Notes: generated by a model not told the origin, from the sequence alone. A stretch of DNA of 59,369 bases from an uncultured Clostridia bacterium (GCA_944368925.1 CALVXG010000015.1:1-59369), one strand, 5' to 3'; positions 22,557 through 32,282 are shown, counted from the stretch's first letter. Translations and numbers: made by a program.

Positions 22557-24386
22557 ATGGAAAAAAAGACGATACGATTCGATCTGAGCGCGGACAAGCT
22601 GCTCGATCTTGCGGATGCGCGGCTGGACGAGGGGGATCCTCTTGCGGCGCTGCGCATGCTGCATAAATCTGTCGAGCTGTACGGCCCGGGCGCCGACGAA
22701 TACGCGGCGCTGGCGGACGTATACGACGACATGGAGCTGTTCGAGCTTTCCGCGGAATGCTGGTTCCGTTATCTGGACGTGTGTGCGGAAGAGGAGGCTG
22801 TGGACGCGTACGAAGGATTGGCGGCGTGTTATTACAATCTCGGGAACGAGCGGCTCGCGTCTTTTTATTATAAAAAGATGCTGAACGACAAATTTGTTTC
22901 GCCCGCGAACAACGTGGAGATGGGGGAATTGTTCGAGCGGCCTTTGCGGCCGCAGCTGAAGATCGCGTGGCCGCCCGAGAGTGCGGACTATTCGCAGGAG
23001 ATCGACGCGGGGCTTCGGGCGCTGAAAGAGGGAAATTACGACGAGGCGGAAAAGCAGTTTAAAAGCGTCAACGAAAAGTCGGAATATTACCCGTCGGCGC
23101 TGAATTATCTGGCGGTGAATTATCTTTTGGCGGGAAAGTCCGCGGAAGCGGAAAACACGTGCAGGGAGCTGATCGGGCGTGACCCGGACAACATACAGGC
23201 GCTCGCGACGTACGCGGCGGTGCTGACCGAACAGGACCGCAAGGCGGAAGGGCGCGCGGTGGCGGAAAAGCTGGCGGGGCTTCCCGCGAAGAGCGCGGAC
23301 GAGCTCTATAAAACGGCGACGGTGTGCTGTGAAAACGGGCTGTACGAGCAGGCGTACGAAAAATTCTGCAAACTGGAAACGATGGTCAGTTACGACCGTA
23401 CGCTCCTGTATTTCAAGGGCGTGGCGGCGTTCCGCTGCGGGCGGGTGAACGAATGCCTCGCGTCATTCGGTAAGATTTTGGATATTTTGCCGCGCGCGGC
23501 GGTGGTGCGCTATTATTACCGCGAGATCCAAAGGTATTCCAAAGAGGGCGGCGTAAAGCCGGAAACGACTTTTTTCTGCCATGTTCCGCAGGCGGAGCGA
23601 GCGGCGCGCATCGCGCTCTTAACGGAGCTTTCGAAGATGAAAGCGGGGGACGTACGCGCGTATTTTGACGCAGAGAAAAACGCGGACGAACTTTTGGAGT
23701 GGTGTTTCGACGAAGCGGACGGGCGCGACGCGGAATTGCAGATCGCGGCGGTGTCGGTGGCGGTCCGCGCGGGCAGGGACGATTTTCTGTGCGATATGCT
23801 GGTGGATCCGAAGGTAAACGACGTCGTGAAGATCGACGCGGTGCAGCGGCTGTGTCTTCGGAACAAGGGACTGGAATTCGGCATCGTGATTGCGGACATT
23901 TACAGAAAAATAGGTTTTGACCGCCTGGAAGTGGGGCGGGAGAAACACGCGAAATTTGTGGCGGCGTATGCGCTGTGTTTTGCGCGCCTGGCGCTTTTGG
24001 GCGAAGGGGACGCGGAACATTACCGCTTTGCGGGGCAGGCGATCTATGCGACGCTGGAAAAAGAGGGCCAGCTTTCCCTGGTAAAAGACGCGGAGAGCCT
24101 GGCGTGCGCCATGTATCTGACGGCGGTCGCGACGGGACAGGCGGACGCGCGCCGCGTATTGCAGCGCATGAACGCCGATGCGGAAAGCGTGGCGCAGATC
24201 CTCAACGTCCTGCACGGCGCGTTTGAAAAGGAGCAGGCGGAGATCGCGGCGGCAAACGCGGAAAAAACAGAGGAAGGACAGCAAGCGCCGTCGGACGAGA
24301 AGGACGAAAAACAGGAAGAAGCGTCGGACGAAAAGGGCGACGAAAAGGGAGACCGATCGCGGGAGGATCCGGATGAAACTCATTGA
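22557..24386 (+). CDS. TPR-repeat protein
   Basis: A 609-residue soluble protein. TPR-like helix pairs are visible from residue 10 to 300 (for example NLGNERLASFYYKKML and LKEGNYDEAEKQFKSV), indicating a protein-binding scaffold. The second half is helical without clear repeats, and the last 40 residues are low-complexity acidic and Lys-rich (EEGQQAPSDEKDEKQEEA). No enzyme motif is seen. It overlaps the next gene by 14 bases; the co-occurrence with Hsp33 hints at protein quality control, but this is only inference. Confidence 0.7.
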   Translation: MEKKTIRFDLSADKLLDLADARLDEGDPLAALRMLHKSVELYGPGADEYAALADVYDDMELFELSAECWFRYLDVCAEEEAVDAYEGLAACYYNLGNERLASFYYKKMLNDKFVSPANNVEMGELFERPLRPQLKIAWPPESADYSQEIDAGLRALKEGNYDEAEKQFKSVNEKSEYYPSALNYLAVNYLLAGKSAEAENTCRELIGRDPDNIQALATYAAVLTEQDRKAEGRAVAEKLAGLPAKSADELYKTATVCCENGLYEQAYEKFCKLETMVSYDRTLLYFKGVAAFRCGRVNECLASFGKILDILPRAAVVRYYYREIQRYSKEGGVKPETTFFCHVPQAERAARIALLTELSKMKAGDVRAYFDAEKNADELLEWCFDEADGRDAELQIAAVSVAVRAGRDDFLCDMLVDPKVNDVVKIDAVQRLCLRNKGLEFGIVIADIYRKIGFDRLEVGREKHAKFVAAYALCFARLALLGEGDAEHYRFAGQAIYATLEKEGQLSLVKDAESLACAMYLTAVATGQADARRVLQRMNADAESVAQILNVLHGAFEKEQAEIAAANAEKTEEGQQAPSDEKDEKQEEASDEKGDEKGDRSREDPDETH

Positions 24387-25203
24387 TTTTGACGAGAAAT
24401 TCAACAAAAAAGTGGCGGAGATGCTGGAAAAGCATGCGGGCGAGCGTACGGAAGAGGAATGGGAAGACGAGATCGCCAAGGCATACGCGCGGTTCGGCGA
24501 CACGTACATGGGGCAGCTCGGCAAGACGCCGCGGCAGTATTTTGCGCAGATGGGCGACGCGGAGCTGGTGGAAACGCTGAAAGAATATTTGCTGCAGGGG
24601 GTATCGGTGCCCGATTTTCTCTGCGAGGAAATCGAGAGCCGCGGGGTATTTCCCGCGCTGTTGGCTCTCCTGCACGAGACGGACGAAGAACTGGTGCATT
24701 ACGCGCTGAATTTGATCGGCAACGACCGCAGGGCAATGGAGCGGTATGCGCAAATGCTGTCGGAAGAGGAATACGACGAGCATATCAAGGACGCGCTTTC
24801 CGACCTTATGAAAACGCGTGCGGACGAGGTAAAAGAGTCCGTTCTGCCGCTTGTCAAGACGAAGGACGGCGCGTATGCGCTGGAGATCCTTTCCAAATGC
24901 ACGCAGAGGGACGATCGGGTGTACGATGCGCTTTTGACGGCGTTCCGTACGGCGGAGGAAGAGGACGTGCCGCTGTATGCGGGGTATCTCGCGTCGTACG
25001 GCGACGACAGGGCGCTGCCTTATCTAGCGGAGCATATCCGCTGCAGCGACATCGATTTCGTGACCTTCCAGGAACTGAAATTCGCCATCGAAGCGCTCGG
25101 CGGCGAATACAACGAACAGCGCGATTTTTCCGACGACGAATCGTATAAAAAGATCATGGCGGCGGGCGCGGGTACGGATATTTTCGGCTCCAAGCGCGGC
25201 TGA
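24373..25203 (+). CDS. HEAT-like helical protein, last gene of operon
   Basis: A 276-residue, almost entirely helical acidic protein that I cannot assign to a named family. Repeating helix pairs with the pattern LLALLHETDEELVHYALNLI and VLPLVKTKDGAYALEIL suggest HEAT/ARM-like repeats. ATG 24373 has GGGAGG upstream and lies inside the TPR gene, so the two are probably translated together and may interact. The frame is open back to 24178 but that part is the shadow of the TPR gene tail. Confidence 0.65.
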   Translation: MKLIDFDEKFNKKVAEMLEKHAGERTEEEWEDEIAKAYARFGDTYMGQLGKTPRQYFAQMGDAELVETLKEYLLQGVSVPDFLCEEIESRGVFPALLALLHETDEELVHYALNLIGNDRRAMERYAQMLSEEEYDEHIKDALSDLMKTRADEVKESVLPLVKTKDGAYALEILSKCTQRDDRVYDALLTAFRTAEEEDVPLYAGYLASYGDDRALPYLAEHIRCSDIDFVTFQELKFAIEALGGEYNEQRDFSDDESYKKIMAAGAGTDIFGSKRG

Positions 25204-25268
25204 TCGGCCGAAATTTTCCGCATTCTCGCAAAAGAAAGCGAAAAATACGGATATTTTGTTTCAAACGT

Positions 25269-25297
25269 TTGACAATTTTTCATGGAAATGCTAAAAT
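25269..25297 (+). promoter_or_regulatory. Sigma-A promoter of the str operon
   Basis: TTGACA (25269-25274), 17 bases, TAAAAT (25292-25297). Confidence 0.85.
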
Positions 25298-25298
25298 A

Positions 25299-25360
25299 GC
25301 ACTTGCGACCGTGGGCGTATATCTTTTTGCGCGCCCTTTTGCCGCAAGTGCTTTTCTTTC
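25299..25360 (+). promoter_or_regulatory. Inverted repeat and T-run in the rpsL leader
   Basis: GCACTTGCG (25299-25307) and CGCAAGTGC (25343-25351) can pair, with an inner GGGCG/CGCCC helix, and TTTTCTTTCT follows. The left arm spans the likely transcription start, so it may be either a weak attenuator or an operator at the start site. The rest of the leader holds a second hairpin (CTTAAATTGC / GCAATTTTAAG) just before the Shine-Dalgarno site. Confidence 0.45.
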
Positions 25361-25462
25361 TATATTAATAAAGAAAGGCGGAAATTTCAGAAAAAACTCA
25401 GCTTTCTTAAATTGCGTAAGGGCAATTTTAAGATAAATTCCATTCTTACAAGGAGGTAAAAA

Positions 25463-25834
25463 ATGCCTACAATCAACCAGCTCATCAAGCACGGCAGGGT
25501 ACAGCGCGCGGAGAAGAGCAAGACTCCTATCATGAGTCAGTGCCCGCAGAAGAGAGGTGTATGCCTTTCCGTTTCCACGACGTCCCCGAAAAAGCCGAAC
25601 TCGGCTCTTCGTAAGATCGCGAGGGTGCGCTTGACGAACAAGCAGGAAGGTACCGTTTACATTCCCGGCGAAGGTCACAACCTGAACGAGCACAGCTCTG
25701 TTCTGATCCGTGGCGGCCGTGTGCGCGATCTCCCTGGCGTTCGTTATCACGTCATTCGCGGTGCGCTCGATACGGCAGGCGTGGCCAAGAGAAAACAGGC
25801 CCGCTCCAAATACGGCGCAAAACGTCCTAAGTAA
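25463..25834 (+). CDS. rpsL: Ribosomal protein S12
   Basis: A 123-residue core protein of the 30S decoding centre. [21 protein letters not shown] and [10 protein letters not shown] are as expected. Lys43 is present, but residue 88 is Arg ([13 protein letters not shown]) where most bacteria have Lys; Asp89, the methylthiolation site, is kept. AAGGAGG precedes the ATG. First gene of rpsL-rpsG-fusA. The gene is otherwise normal in length and sequence. Confidence 0.98.
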   Translation: MPTINQLIKHGRVQRAEKSKTPIMSQCPQKRGVCLSVSTTSPKKPNSALRKIARVRLTNKQEGTVYIPGEGHNLNEHSSVLIRGGRVRDLPGVRYHVIRGALDTAGVAKRKQARSKYGAKRPK

Positions 25835-25870
25835 CATTCACAAAACATTGCGGAAAGCCGCAGAAAGCAT

Positions 25871-26050
25871 CCTACTTGTCGGAATTTATCTTCAAAGATA
25901 CCCGATAGAAAGTAGGCAGTATGCCGCAAGGCAGAAGGTTCGCTACTCGAAATGAGCAAGCGATAGCTGTACTGAGGGTATTTACCCTTACAAAACCCGT
26001 CCGCGCGGCGTGCGCGAAGGCCGAAAGACCGAAGCGGCGCGGACATTCAA
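25871..26050 (+). promoter_or_regulatory. Structured rpsL-rpsG intercistronic region
   Basis: The 239-base gap contains a long bipartite hairpin (CCTACTT/AAGTAGG with inner TCGG/CCGA and ATCTT/AAGAT, 25871-25916), GGGTATTTACCC, and GTCCGCGC/GCGCGGAC near 26000-26045. The size and structure suggest an RNA regulatory site; in Escherichia coli S7 binds the corresponding gap. Confidence 0.45.
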
Positions 26051-26073
26051 AACAATTTAAGGAGGACAACATC

Positions 26074-26544
26074 ATGCCCAGAAGAGGCAATGTACCTAAA
26101 AGAGACGTACTGCCCGATCCTGTATACGGCAGCAAGGTTGTGGCCAAGCTTATCAACCAGATCATGCTGGACGGCAACAAGGCGACGGCTCAGAAAATCG
26201 TTTACGACGCATTTGACATGATGCGTGAAAAGCTCGGCAAAGAGCCTATGGAGATCTTCAACCAGGCGATGGCAAACGTGATGCCTGTATTGGAAGTCAA
26301 GGCTCGCCGTGTCGGCGGTGCGAACTACCAGGTTCCTATCGAAATCCGTCCGGAGAGGCGTCAAACGCTTGCGATCCGTTGGATCGTGATCAACACGAGA
26401 AAGCGCAGCGAGCGTGAAATGTCCAAAAAGCTCGCGGCGGAGCTGATGGACGCGTTCAACAACGCGGGCGGTTCTGTCAAGAAGAAGGAAGATACGCATC
26501 GTATGGCGGAAGCGAACAAAGCATTCGCGCATTTCAGATTTTAA
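26074..26544 (+). CDS. rpsG: Ribosomal protein S7
   Basis: A 156-residue primary 16S rRNA-binding protein that nucleates 30S head assembly. [30 protein letters not shown] and [10 protein letters not shown] are characteristic, and the C-terminal [14 protein letters not shown] is complete. ATG 26074 with AAGGAGG upstream is chosen; the frame extends upstream through the intercistronic region but that is not coding. Confidence 0.97.
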   Translation: MPRRGNVPKRDVLPDPVYGSKVVAKLINQIMLDGNKATAQKIVYDAFDMMREKLGKEPMEIFNQAMANVMPVLEVKARRVGGANYQVPIEIRPERRQTLAIRWIVINTRKRSEREMSKKLAAELMDAFNNAGGSVKKKEDTHRMAEANKAFAHFRF

Positions 26545-26559
26545 CGGAAGGAGTAGAAT

Positions 26560-28644
26560 ATGCCCAGACAATTCGGTCTTGACGTTACAAGAAATATCGG
26601 TATCATGGCGCACATCGACGCAGGTAAGACCACGACGACCGAGCGTATCCTGTTCTACACAGGTAAGACGCACAAACTCGGCGAAGTGCATGAAGGCGCG
26701 GCGACCATGGACTGGATGGTGCAGGAGCAGGAGCGTGGTATTACGATCACGTCCGCGGCTACGACTTGCACCTGGAAAGGACACAGAATCAACATTATCG
26801 ATACTCCGGGACACGTTGACTTCACGGTGGAAGTGGAGCGTTCCCTGCGCGTTCTGGACGGCGCTGTCGCGACGTTCTGCGCGAAGGGCGGCGTAGAGCC
26901 GCAGTCGGAGACGGTATGGCGTCAGGCGGACAAGTATAAAGTTCCGCGTATCGCGTATGTCAACAAAATGGACATCAACGGTGCGAACTTTGACAATGCC
27001 GTCAAAATGATGCGTGAGCGTCTCGGCACGCGTGCCATCCGTATTCAGCTCCCGATCGGCAAAGAAGATACCTTCAAAGGGATCGTCGATCTCGTGAACA
27101 TGAATGCGGAGATCTACAAAGACGACCTCGGCAAAGATTATGAAAAGACGGACATCCCCGCAGACATGATGGAGCTTGCGAAGAAATATCGTCAGGAACT
27201 CGTGGAAGCGGTTGCGGAGCAGGACGACGAGCTGATGGAGAAGTACTTCGAAGACGGCGACCTGTCTGTCGAAGATCTGAAAAAGGGACTTCGCAAAGCG
27301 ACGATCGCAATGGCAGTTACGCCTGTTCTGTGCGGATCTTCTTACCGCAACAAGGGTGTTCAGTTCCTGTTGGATGCGATCATCGATTATCTCCCGTCGC
27401 CTTTGGACGTTGACCACGTCAAGGGGATCAACCCCAACACGGGCGAAGAAGAAGTGAGAAAGACGGACGACGACGAACCGTTTGCAGGTCTTGCGTTCAA
27501 GATTGCGGCGGACCCGTTTGTCGGAAAGCTGGCATTCTTCCGCGCGTATTCGGGCGTTTTGACGGCTGGTTCTTACGTTTACAACAGCACGAAGCAGAAG
27601 AAAGAGCGTATCGGGCGTCTGCTGCAGATGCACGCGAACCATCGTGAAGAGATTCCCGAGATCTATTCGGGCGATATCTGCGCGATCGTCGGACTGAAAG
27701 AGACGACCACGGGTGACACGCTCTGCGACGAAAAATACCCGATCGTCCTCGAACAGATGGAGTTCCCGGAACCGGTTATCAAGGTTGCGATCGAGCCCAA
27801 GACGAAAGCAGGCCAGGAAAAGATGACCATGGCGCTTATCAAACTTGCGGAAGAAGACCCGACCTTCAAGACCTATACGGACAACGAAACGGGACAGACG
27901 ATCATCGCAGGTATGGGCGAGCTGCACCTGGAAATCATCGTAGACAGGTTGCTGCGTGAATTCAAAGTGGAAGCGAACGTCGGTAAGCCGCAGGTTGCGT
28001 ACCGCGAAACCATCCGCAAAGCGGTGGAAGCGGAAGGCAAATACGTGCGTCAGTCGGGTGGTAAAGGTCAGTACGGTCACTGCAAACTGCGTCTCGAACC
28101 TTTGGAACCCGGCACGGGTTACGAATTTGTCGACGAAACGGTCGGCGGTTCGATCCCGAAGGAATATATCCCCGCTATCGACAAAGGTATCCAGGAAGCT
28201 GCGAAGAACGGATTCTTGGCAGGGTACGAAGTGGTGGACTTCCGTGCCGTCGTGTACGATGGTAGCTATCACGAAGTCGACTCGTCGGAAATGGCATTCA
28301 AGATCGCGGGCTCCATGGGCTTCAAAGAGGGCATGAAGAAAGCGAACCCCGTATTGCTCGAACCGATGATGAAAGTGGAGATCGTAACTCCGGAAGATTA
28401 CTTCGGCGATCTGATGGGCAACGTGTCTTCGCGCCGCGGCACGATCACGGGAACGGAAGACAGGAACGGCGTGAAAGTGATCGACGCAACGATCCCTCTG
28501 TCCGAAATGTTCGGTTACGCGACCGATCTGCGTTCGCGTACGCAGGGCCGCGGACAGTTCACGATGCAGTTCTCGCATTATGCGGAAGTACCTCGTTCGA
28601 TTTCCGAGAAAATCATCGGCGAGCGCGGTAAGAAAGCGGAATAA
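26560..28644 (+). CDS. fusA: Elongation factor G
   Basis: A 694-residue translocation GTPase. [13 protein letters not shown] (G1), DTPGHVDF (G3) and NKMD (G4) are in place, and the domain IV tip GQYGHCK and the C-terminal [11 protein letters not shown] region are typical. Length is normal. Third gene of the str operon, 15 bases after rpsG, with a good GGAAGGAG site. Confidence 0.98.
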   Translation: MPRQFGLDVTRNIGIMAHIDAGKTTTTERILFYTGKTHKLGEVHEGAATMDWMVQEQERGITITSAATTCTWKGHRINIIDTPGHVDFTVEVERSLRVLDGAVATFCAKGGVEPQSETVWRQADKYKVPRIAYVNKMDINGANFDNAVKMMRERLGTRAIRIQLPIGKEDTFKGIVDLVNMNAEIYKDDLGKDYEKTDIPADMMELAKKYRQELVEAVAEQDDELMEKYFEDGDLSVEDLKKGLRKATIAMAVTPVLCGSSYRNKGVQFLLDAIIDYLPSPLDVDHVKGINPNTGEEEVRKTDDDEPFAGLAFKIAADPFVGKLAFFRAYSGVLTAGSYVYNSTKQKKERIGRLLQMHANHREEIPEIYSGDICAIVGLKETTTGDTLCDEKYPIVLEQMEFPEPVIKVAIEPKTKAGQEKMTMALIKLAEEDPTFKTYTDNETGQTIIAGMGELHLEIIVDRLLREFKVEANVGKPQVAYRETIRKAVEAEGKYVRQSGGKGQYGHCKLRLEPLEPGTGYEFVDETVGGSIPKEYIPAIDKGIQEAAKNGFLAGYEVVDFRAVVYDGSYHEVDSSEMAFKIAGSMGFKEGMKKANPVLLEPMMKVEIVTPEDYFGDLMGNVSSRRGTITGTEDRNGVKVIDATIPLSEMFGYATDLRSRTQGRGQFTMQFSHYAEVPRSISEKIIGERGKKAE

Positions 28645-28697
28645 TTGTTCTTATGCGCAGGTTTTTGAAAAATTTTTTAAAAATTTGCGCAAAAAGA

Positions 28698-28726
28698 TTG
28701 ATTATATTTGTAAATTAAGATATAAT
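28698..28726 (+). promoter_or_regulatory. Sigma-A promoter of tuf
   Basis: TTGATT (28698-28703), 17 bases, TATAAT (28721-28726) in the 206-base fusA-tuf gap. tuf therefore has its own start in addition to any read-through from fusA. Confidence 0.8.
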
Positions 28727-28850
28727 TATACTTGCTTGTAAAGCACGCATTTATCTTATGACAAAATGATAGATAGCTGCGAGAGTCGGAATTTTTGTTC
28801 CGATGCACAAGTTATCATTTTAAAAATAAAAATTTATTGGAGGAACGAAA

Positions 28851-30071
28851 ATGGCTAAGGCTAAATTCGACAGAAGCAAACCCCACGTTAACGTTGGCAC
28901 GATCGGCCACGTTGACCACGGCAAAACGACTCTGACCGCAGCTATCACGATGGTTATGGCTGCCAAAGGTCAGGCTGCAAAGATGAAGTACGACGAAATC
29001 GACAAGGCGCCGGAAGAGAAAGCTCGTGGTATCACGATCAACACCGCGCACGTTGAGTACCAGACGGACAAACGTCACTATGCGCACGTTGACTGCCCGG
29101 GACACGCTGACTATGTCAAGAACATGATCACGGGTGCTGCGCAGATGGACGGTGCTATCCTCGTTGTTGCGGCTACGGACGGACCGATGCCCCAGACCCG
29201 TGAGCACATCCTGCTCGCTCGTCAGGTAGGCGTGCCTTATATCGTAGTATTCATGAACAAGACCGATCAGGTTGACGATCCCGAACTTCTCGAACTCGTT
29301 GAAGAAGAGATCCGTGACCTGCTCACGAAATACGGATTCCCCGGCGACAAGACGCCGATCATCAAGGGTTCTGCTTTGAAGGCTCTTGAAAAGGCTACGT
29401 CGGGCGCTTCCGATGCGGAAATCCTCGCTGCTCCCGAATGCCAGTGCATTCTGCAGTTGATGGATGCAATCGACAAATATATTCCTGATCCTGTCCGTGA
29501 AGACGACAAACCGTTCCTTCTCCCTGTGGAAGACGTGTTCACGATTTCCGGACGTGGTACGGTTGCTACGGGCCGTGTTGAGCGTGGTGTTGCGAAAGTC
29601 GGCGATCCTGCGGAAATCGTAGGACTCATCGAGAAACCCCGTTCGACGGTTATTACGGGTCTTGAAATGTTCCGTAAGATGCTCGACGAAGCGATGGCCG
29701 GTGATAACGTCGGTGCGCTTCTGCGTGGTATCGACCGTAAAGACATCGAAAAAGGACAGGTTATCGCGAAACCGGGTTCCATTCATCCCCACACGGAGTT
29801 TGAAGCGCAGGTTTACGTTTTGACGAAGGAAGAAGGCGGCCGTCATACCCCGTTCTTCAACAACTATCGTCCTCAGTTCTTCATCCGTACGACGGACGTT
29901 ACGGGCTCCATCAAATTGCCGGAAGGCGTTGAAATGGTTATGCCTGGCGATAACGTCAAAATTGACGTTTCGCTGATCAAACCGGTCGCAGTGGAAGAAG
30001 GTCTCCGTTTCGCTATCCGTGAAGGCGGCAGAACGGTTGGTTCGGGCGTTGTTTCCAAGATCGTTAAGTAA
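28851..30071 (+). CDS. tuf: Elongation factor Tu
   Basis: A 406-residue GTPase that delivers aminoacyl-tRNA. [19 protein letters not shown] and NKTD are intact and the C-terminal [13 protein letters not shown] is normal for Gram-positive bacteria. The protein is about ten residues longer than most, owing to small insertions in the G domain. TGGAGGA precedes the ATG and a strong terminator follows. Confidence 0.98.
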   Translation: MAKAKFDRSKPHVNVGTIGHVDHGKTTLTAAITMVMAAKGQAAKMKYDEIDKAPEEKARGITINTAHVEYQTDKRHYAHVDCPGHADYVKNMITGAAQMDGAILVVAATDGPMPQTREHILLARQVGVPYIVVFMNKTDQVDDPELLELVEEEIRDLLTKYGFPGDKTPIIKGSALKALEKATSGASDAEILAAPECQCILQLMDAIDKYIPDPVREDDKPFLLPVEDVFTISGRGTVATGRVERGVAKVGDPAEIVGLIEKPRSTVITGLEMFRKMLDEAMAGDNVGALLRGIDRKDIEKGQVIAKPGSIHPHTEFEAQVYVLTKEEGGRHTPFFNNYRPQFFIRTTDVTGSIKLPEGVEMVMPGDNVKIDVSLIKPVAVEEGLRFAIREGGRTVGSGVVSKIVK

Positions 30072-30086
30072 TTTCAAAATTACGTC

Positions 30087-30119
30087 AAAAAGACTTCGGA
30101 TTTTTCCGAAGTCTTTTTT
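30087..30119 (+). terminator. Terminator of tuf
   Basis: AAAAAGACTTCGG with CCGAAGTCTTTTTT around ATTTTT. Confidence 0.95.
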
Positions 30120-30130
30120 GCATTCTCACG

Positions 30131-30169
30131 ATAAAGCGACGCGGCGCATTTTGCGCCGCGTCGCTTTAT
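30131..30169. terminator. Second perfect hairpin after tuf
   Basis: An 18-bp perfect stem, ATAAAGCGACGCGGCGCA with its complement, around TTT. The second member of a tandem pair with the tuf terminator. The following 190 bases to the next promoter hold no gene. Confidence 0.7.
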
Positions 30170-30357
30170 CTGGTCGGGGCCTTTCGCAGGCAAACGCTCT
30201 TTGCGCAGCCGGACGCCTTTTTGTACAGACAGTGTAAGCGTGTAGGCTGCAATTTTCTGTGCGATGCACGTTTTTCCGCCGTTTATTTTGGTATGAAAGC
30301 ATGCGGCATGCAGGAAAGAGAAAACGTCGGTTGAAGATTGAAAAAAGTACGAAAAGA

Positions 30358-30387
30358 TTGACAGAGTATTGCAGAACATGCTAAAAT
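30358..30387 (+). promoter_or_regulatory. Sigma-A promoter of the acetyltransferase gene
   Basis: TTGACA (30358-30363), 18 bases, TAAAAT (30382-30387). Confidence 0.75.
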
Positions 30388-30480
30388 AAGAAAAGAATTG
30401 CTGCCGACAGAATTTTTATTGTCGGCAGGTCGTTTGTAAGGACAGGGGAAAGACGGCGGAAAAGTTTTCGGAGGCAGAAA

Positions 30481-31200
30481 ATGACGATTCATCACGATAA
30501 AATGGCGTACGGGAAGCTGGCTTCCCTGAACGAAGAATTTTCTTTGGAGAAATTGAATAAAATGGCGGAAGAATTAGAGAAAAAGAGCAAGAGCGAATAT
30601 GACAAGATGGTTGCGGGAGAGCTGTATAATCCTGCGGAAGCGAAATTGGCGGAAATGCGCAGGCGCGCGCGCCGCCTGTTTTACCGCTACAACATGAGCG
30701 GAGAGGACGAGCAGGGGACGCGTCAGAATATTCTCAATCGTCTGTTCGGCGGCCACGGAGAGCGGCTGTATTGCGAGCCGCCCATTCGTTTTGACTACGG
30801 CTGCAACACGACGGTGGGGGAAGATTTCTTTTCCAACTTCAATCTCGTGATTTTAGATTGCGCGCCCGTAAAAATAGGCAGACAATGCTTTTTCGGGCCG
30901 AACGTGACGATCGCAACGCCCGTGCATCCGATGCTGGCGTGCGACCGCAACATGCGGCAGGCGGAAGACGGCTCGTATTTTGATTTCGAGTATGCACGCC
31001 CGATCACGATCGAGGACAATGTCTGGCTTGCAAGCAACGTCGTGGTTTGCGGCGGTGTCACGATCGGGCACGGCACGGTGATCGGCGCTGGCAGCGTTGT
31101 GACGAGGGATATTCCCTCCGGCGTCTTTGCGGCGGGGAATCCCTGCAAGGTCATTCGCCCGCTCACCGAAAAGGATAAAATGAAACTGCCCAACGAATGA
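30481..31200 (+). CDS. Sugar O-acetyltransferase (maltose/galactoside type, left-handed beta-helix)
   Basis: A 239-residue hexapeptide-repeat enzyme that transfers acetyl from acetyl-CoA to sugars. The N-terminal mature-type domain KMVAGELYNPAEAKLAEMR is followed by the hexapeptide coil (PIRFDYGCNTTVG, IGRQCFFGPNVTI) and the catalytic His in ATPVHPM. The C-terminal GNPCKVIR is typical. It carries about 38 extra residues before the usual start; because GGAGG precedes ATG 30481 and there is no other good start, this extension is probably real. Single-gene unit with its own promoter. Confidence 0.9.
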   Translation: MTIHHDKMAYGKLASLNEEFSLEKLNKMAEELEKKSKSEYDKMVAGELYNPAEAKLAEMRRRARRLFYRYNMSGEDEQGTRQNILNRLFGGHGERLYCEPPIRFDYGCNTTVGEDFFSNFNLVILDCAPVKIGRQCFFGPNVTIATPVHPMLACDRNMRQAEDGSYFDFEYARPITIEDNVWLASNVVVCGGVTIGHGTVIGAGSVVTRDIPSGVFAAGNPCKVIRPLTEKDKMKLPNE

Positions 31201-32009
31201 TCTCGTACAGATACCGTGCGTTATCTACGCTTATAAATCGGATCGTTTGCTCGCTTGCGGCAGCTTTTCCGCGCCTGCAATCCATTTGCGAAATTACGAT
31301 GGGGTGCCGACGTTTTAATATCTGCACTTATACGCGGGGTCGTACGATCGTGAGCGATTGTTTTCAGGGTCTGCATTCACGGCTGAGAAGTGTCAAGTGC
31401 AGATGCCGCAACGCATCTGCGCTTAAAGAACAGAGTTTGTAACCGAAAGCCTTACCGCAAAAACTTTTGCGGTAAGGCTGTTTTATGCGGTTGATTTGTA
31501 AACAATTTGCGGGCCGCCGATTGCAATCAGCAATCGGCGGCCCGCTTTTCATTTTTTAAAAAATTGTATTTGCCGTTGTCCGAAAGAATGCAGGTTTTGT
31601 GGCGGTCAGGAAACCTTCGCCTTCCGCCGCAGGGCAGAGGAAAGGCACGCTCCGCGCTTTTGCCTTATGGGGTCGGCCTTCATTCCGCGACCGCCCGCTA
31701 TGCGCCGCACATCACGCGCCTTGACGCATCACGCCGTGGCCTTAAACCACGGAACTGCCGACGACGCTATTGTCGTGACCCGCGCGTCATTGTCCGCACC
31801 GCGCCGTATCTTTTTACTGCGTGGCTGTGCGCTATACGGCCGTGTTCCGCGCACTTGGCCGTACTGTCCCATGCCTTTAAAGAGCAAAATCGCCCGTTGT
31901 ACTGCGGCATCCTTGCCCGCCGCATCGTGTGGTTGTGTACACGCTCTTTTTGCGTCCGCGTAGTGCACCTTCTTGTCTGCGCGGTATATTTTACCCGCGT
32001 GAGGGAGTA
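31201..32009. other. Long GC-rich stretch without a convincing gene
   Basis: Contains two perfect hairpins, AGCCTTACCGCAAAA with its complement (31448-31478) followed by TGTTTT, and GCGGGCCGCCGATTGC with its complement (31509-31545) followed by TTTT. From 31560 to 32000 no frame on either strand shows a start with a Shine-Dalgarno site or recognisable protein sequence. It may be a decayed gene or an unrecognised structured RNA. Confidence 0.5.
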
Positions 32010-32219
32010 TCAGTAATCGATCAAGCCTAATATATAATCGCAGGAAATCTGAAAAGTCTCGGCCAGGCAGATGATCTGATCCGCATTCGGCGTGCTCTTA
32101 CCCTTCTCCCAAAGCGAGACGGTGTCCTGCGAGGTATTCAGAAGTTTGCCGAATTGTTCCTGCGTCAAATTGCGATCCGTGCGTATTTCCTTGATCCGAA
32201 CAGAAATAGGTGTTTTCAT
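32010..32219 (-). CDS. Small XRE-family repressor
   Basis: A 69-residue single-domain helix-turn-helix protein (IRTDRNLTQEQFGKLLNTSQ, then DTVSLWEKGKSTPNADQI) with a short C-terminal helix (CDYILGLIDY) like that of SOS/Cro-type regulators. The frame extends upstream to 32327 but through the divergent promoter; ATG 32219 is the natural start. There is no Shine-Dalgarno site before it, so the message may be leaderless. It is divergent from the 178-residue membrane protein gene and two matching 17-bp operators lie between them. Confidence 0.85.
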   Translation of the reverse strand: MKTPISVRIKEIRTDRNLTQEQFGKLLNTSQDTVSLWEKGKSTPNADQIICLAETFQISCDYILGLIDY

Positions 32220-32230
32220 GATGACTATTT

Positions 32231-32247
32231 TACGAAATATTCTCGTA
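32231..32247. promoter_or_regulatory. Operator 1 of the XRE repressor
   Basis: TACGA, seven bases, TCGTA. The same half-sites and spacing recur at 32260. It lies 12 bases upstream of the repressor gene start. Confidence 0.75.
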
Positions 32248-32253
32248 TTTTGG

Positions 32254-32282
32254 TTGACATACGAAGAATTCTCGTATATAAT
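32254..32282 (+). promoter_or_regulatory. Perfect sigma-A promoter with operator 2 as spacer
   Basis: TTGACA (32254-32259) and TATAAT (32277-32282) are separated by exactly the 17-bp operator TACGAAGAATTCTCGTA (32260-32276). A bound dimer must exclude RNA polymerase from the membrane-protein gene. Confidence 0.9.

Noticed and set aside
28851-30071. Ser in GRTVGSGVV of EF-Tu as a kirromycin-resistance change
   Set aside because: Ser at this position is, to my knowledge, common in Gram-positive EF-Tu, so it is not informative here.
31197-31442. Open frame of 81 codons after the acetyltransferase
   Set aside because: The start overlaps the previous stop without a Shine-Dalgarno site, and the translation has no domain features.
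31637-31644. GAGGAAAG string reminiscent of RNase P RNA
   Set aside because: None of the other universally conserved RNase P segments occurs at the expected distances on this strand.
31507-32016. Open frame of 169 codons on the plus strand
   Set aside because: It begins inside a terminator hairpin, lacks a Shine-Dalgarno site and its translation is Arg/Cys/Leu-rich without any recognisable pattern.
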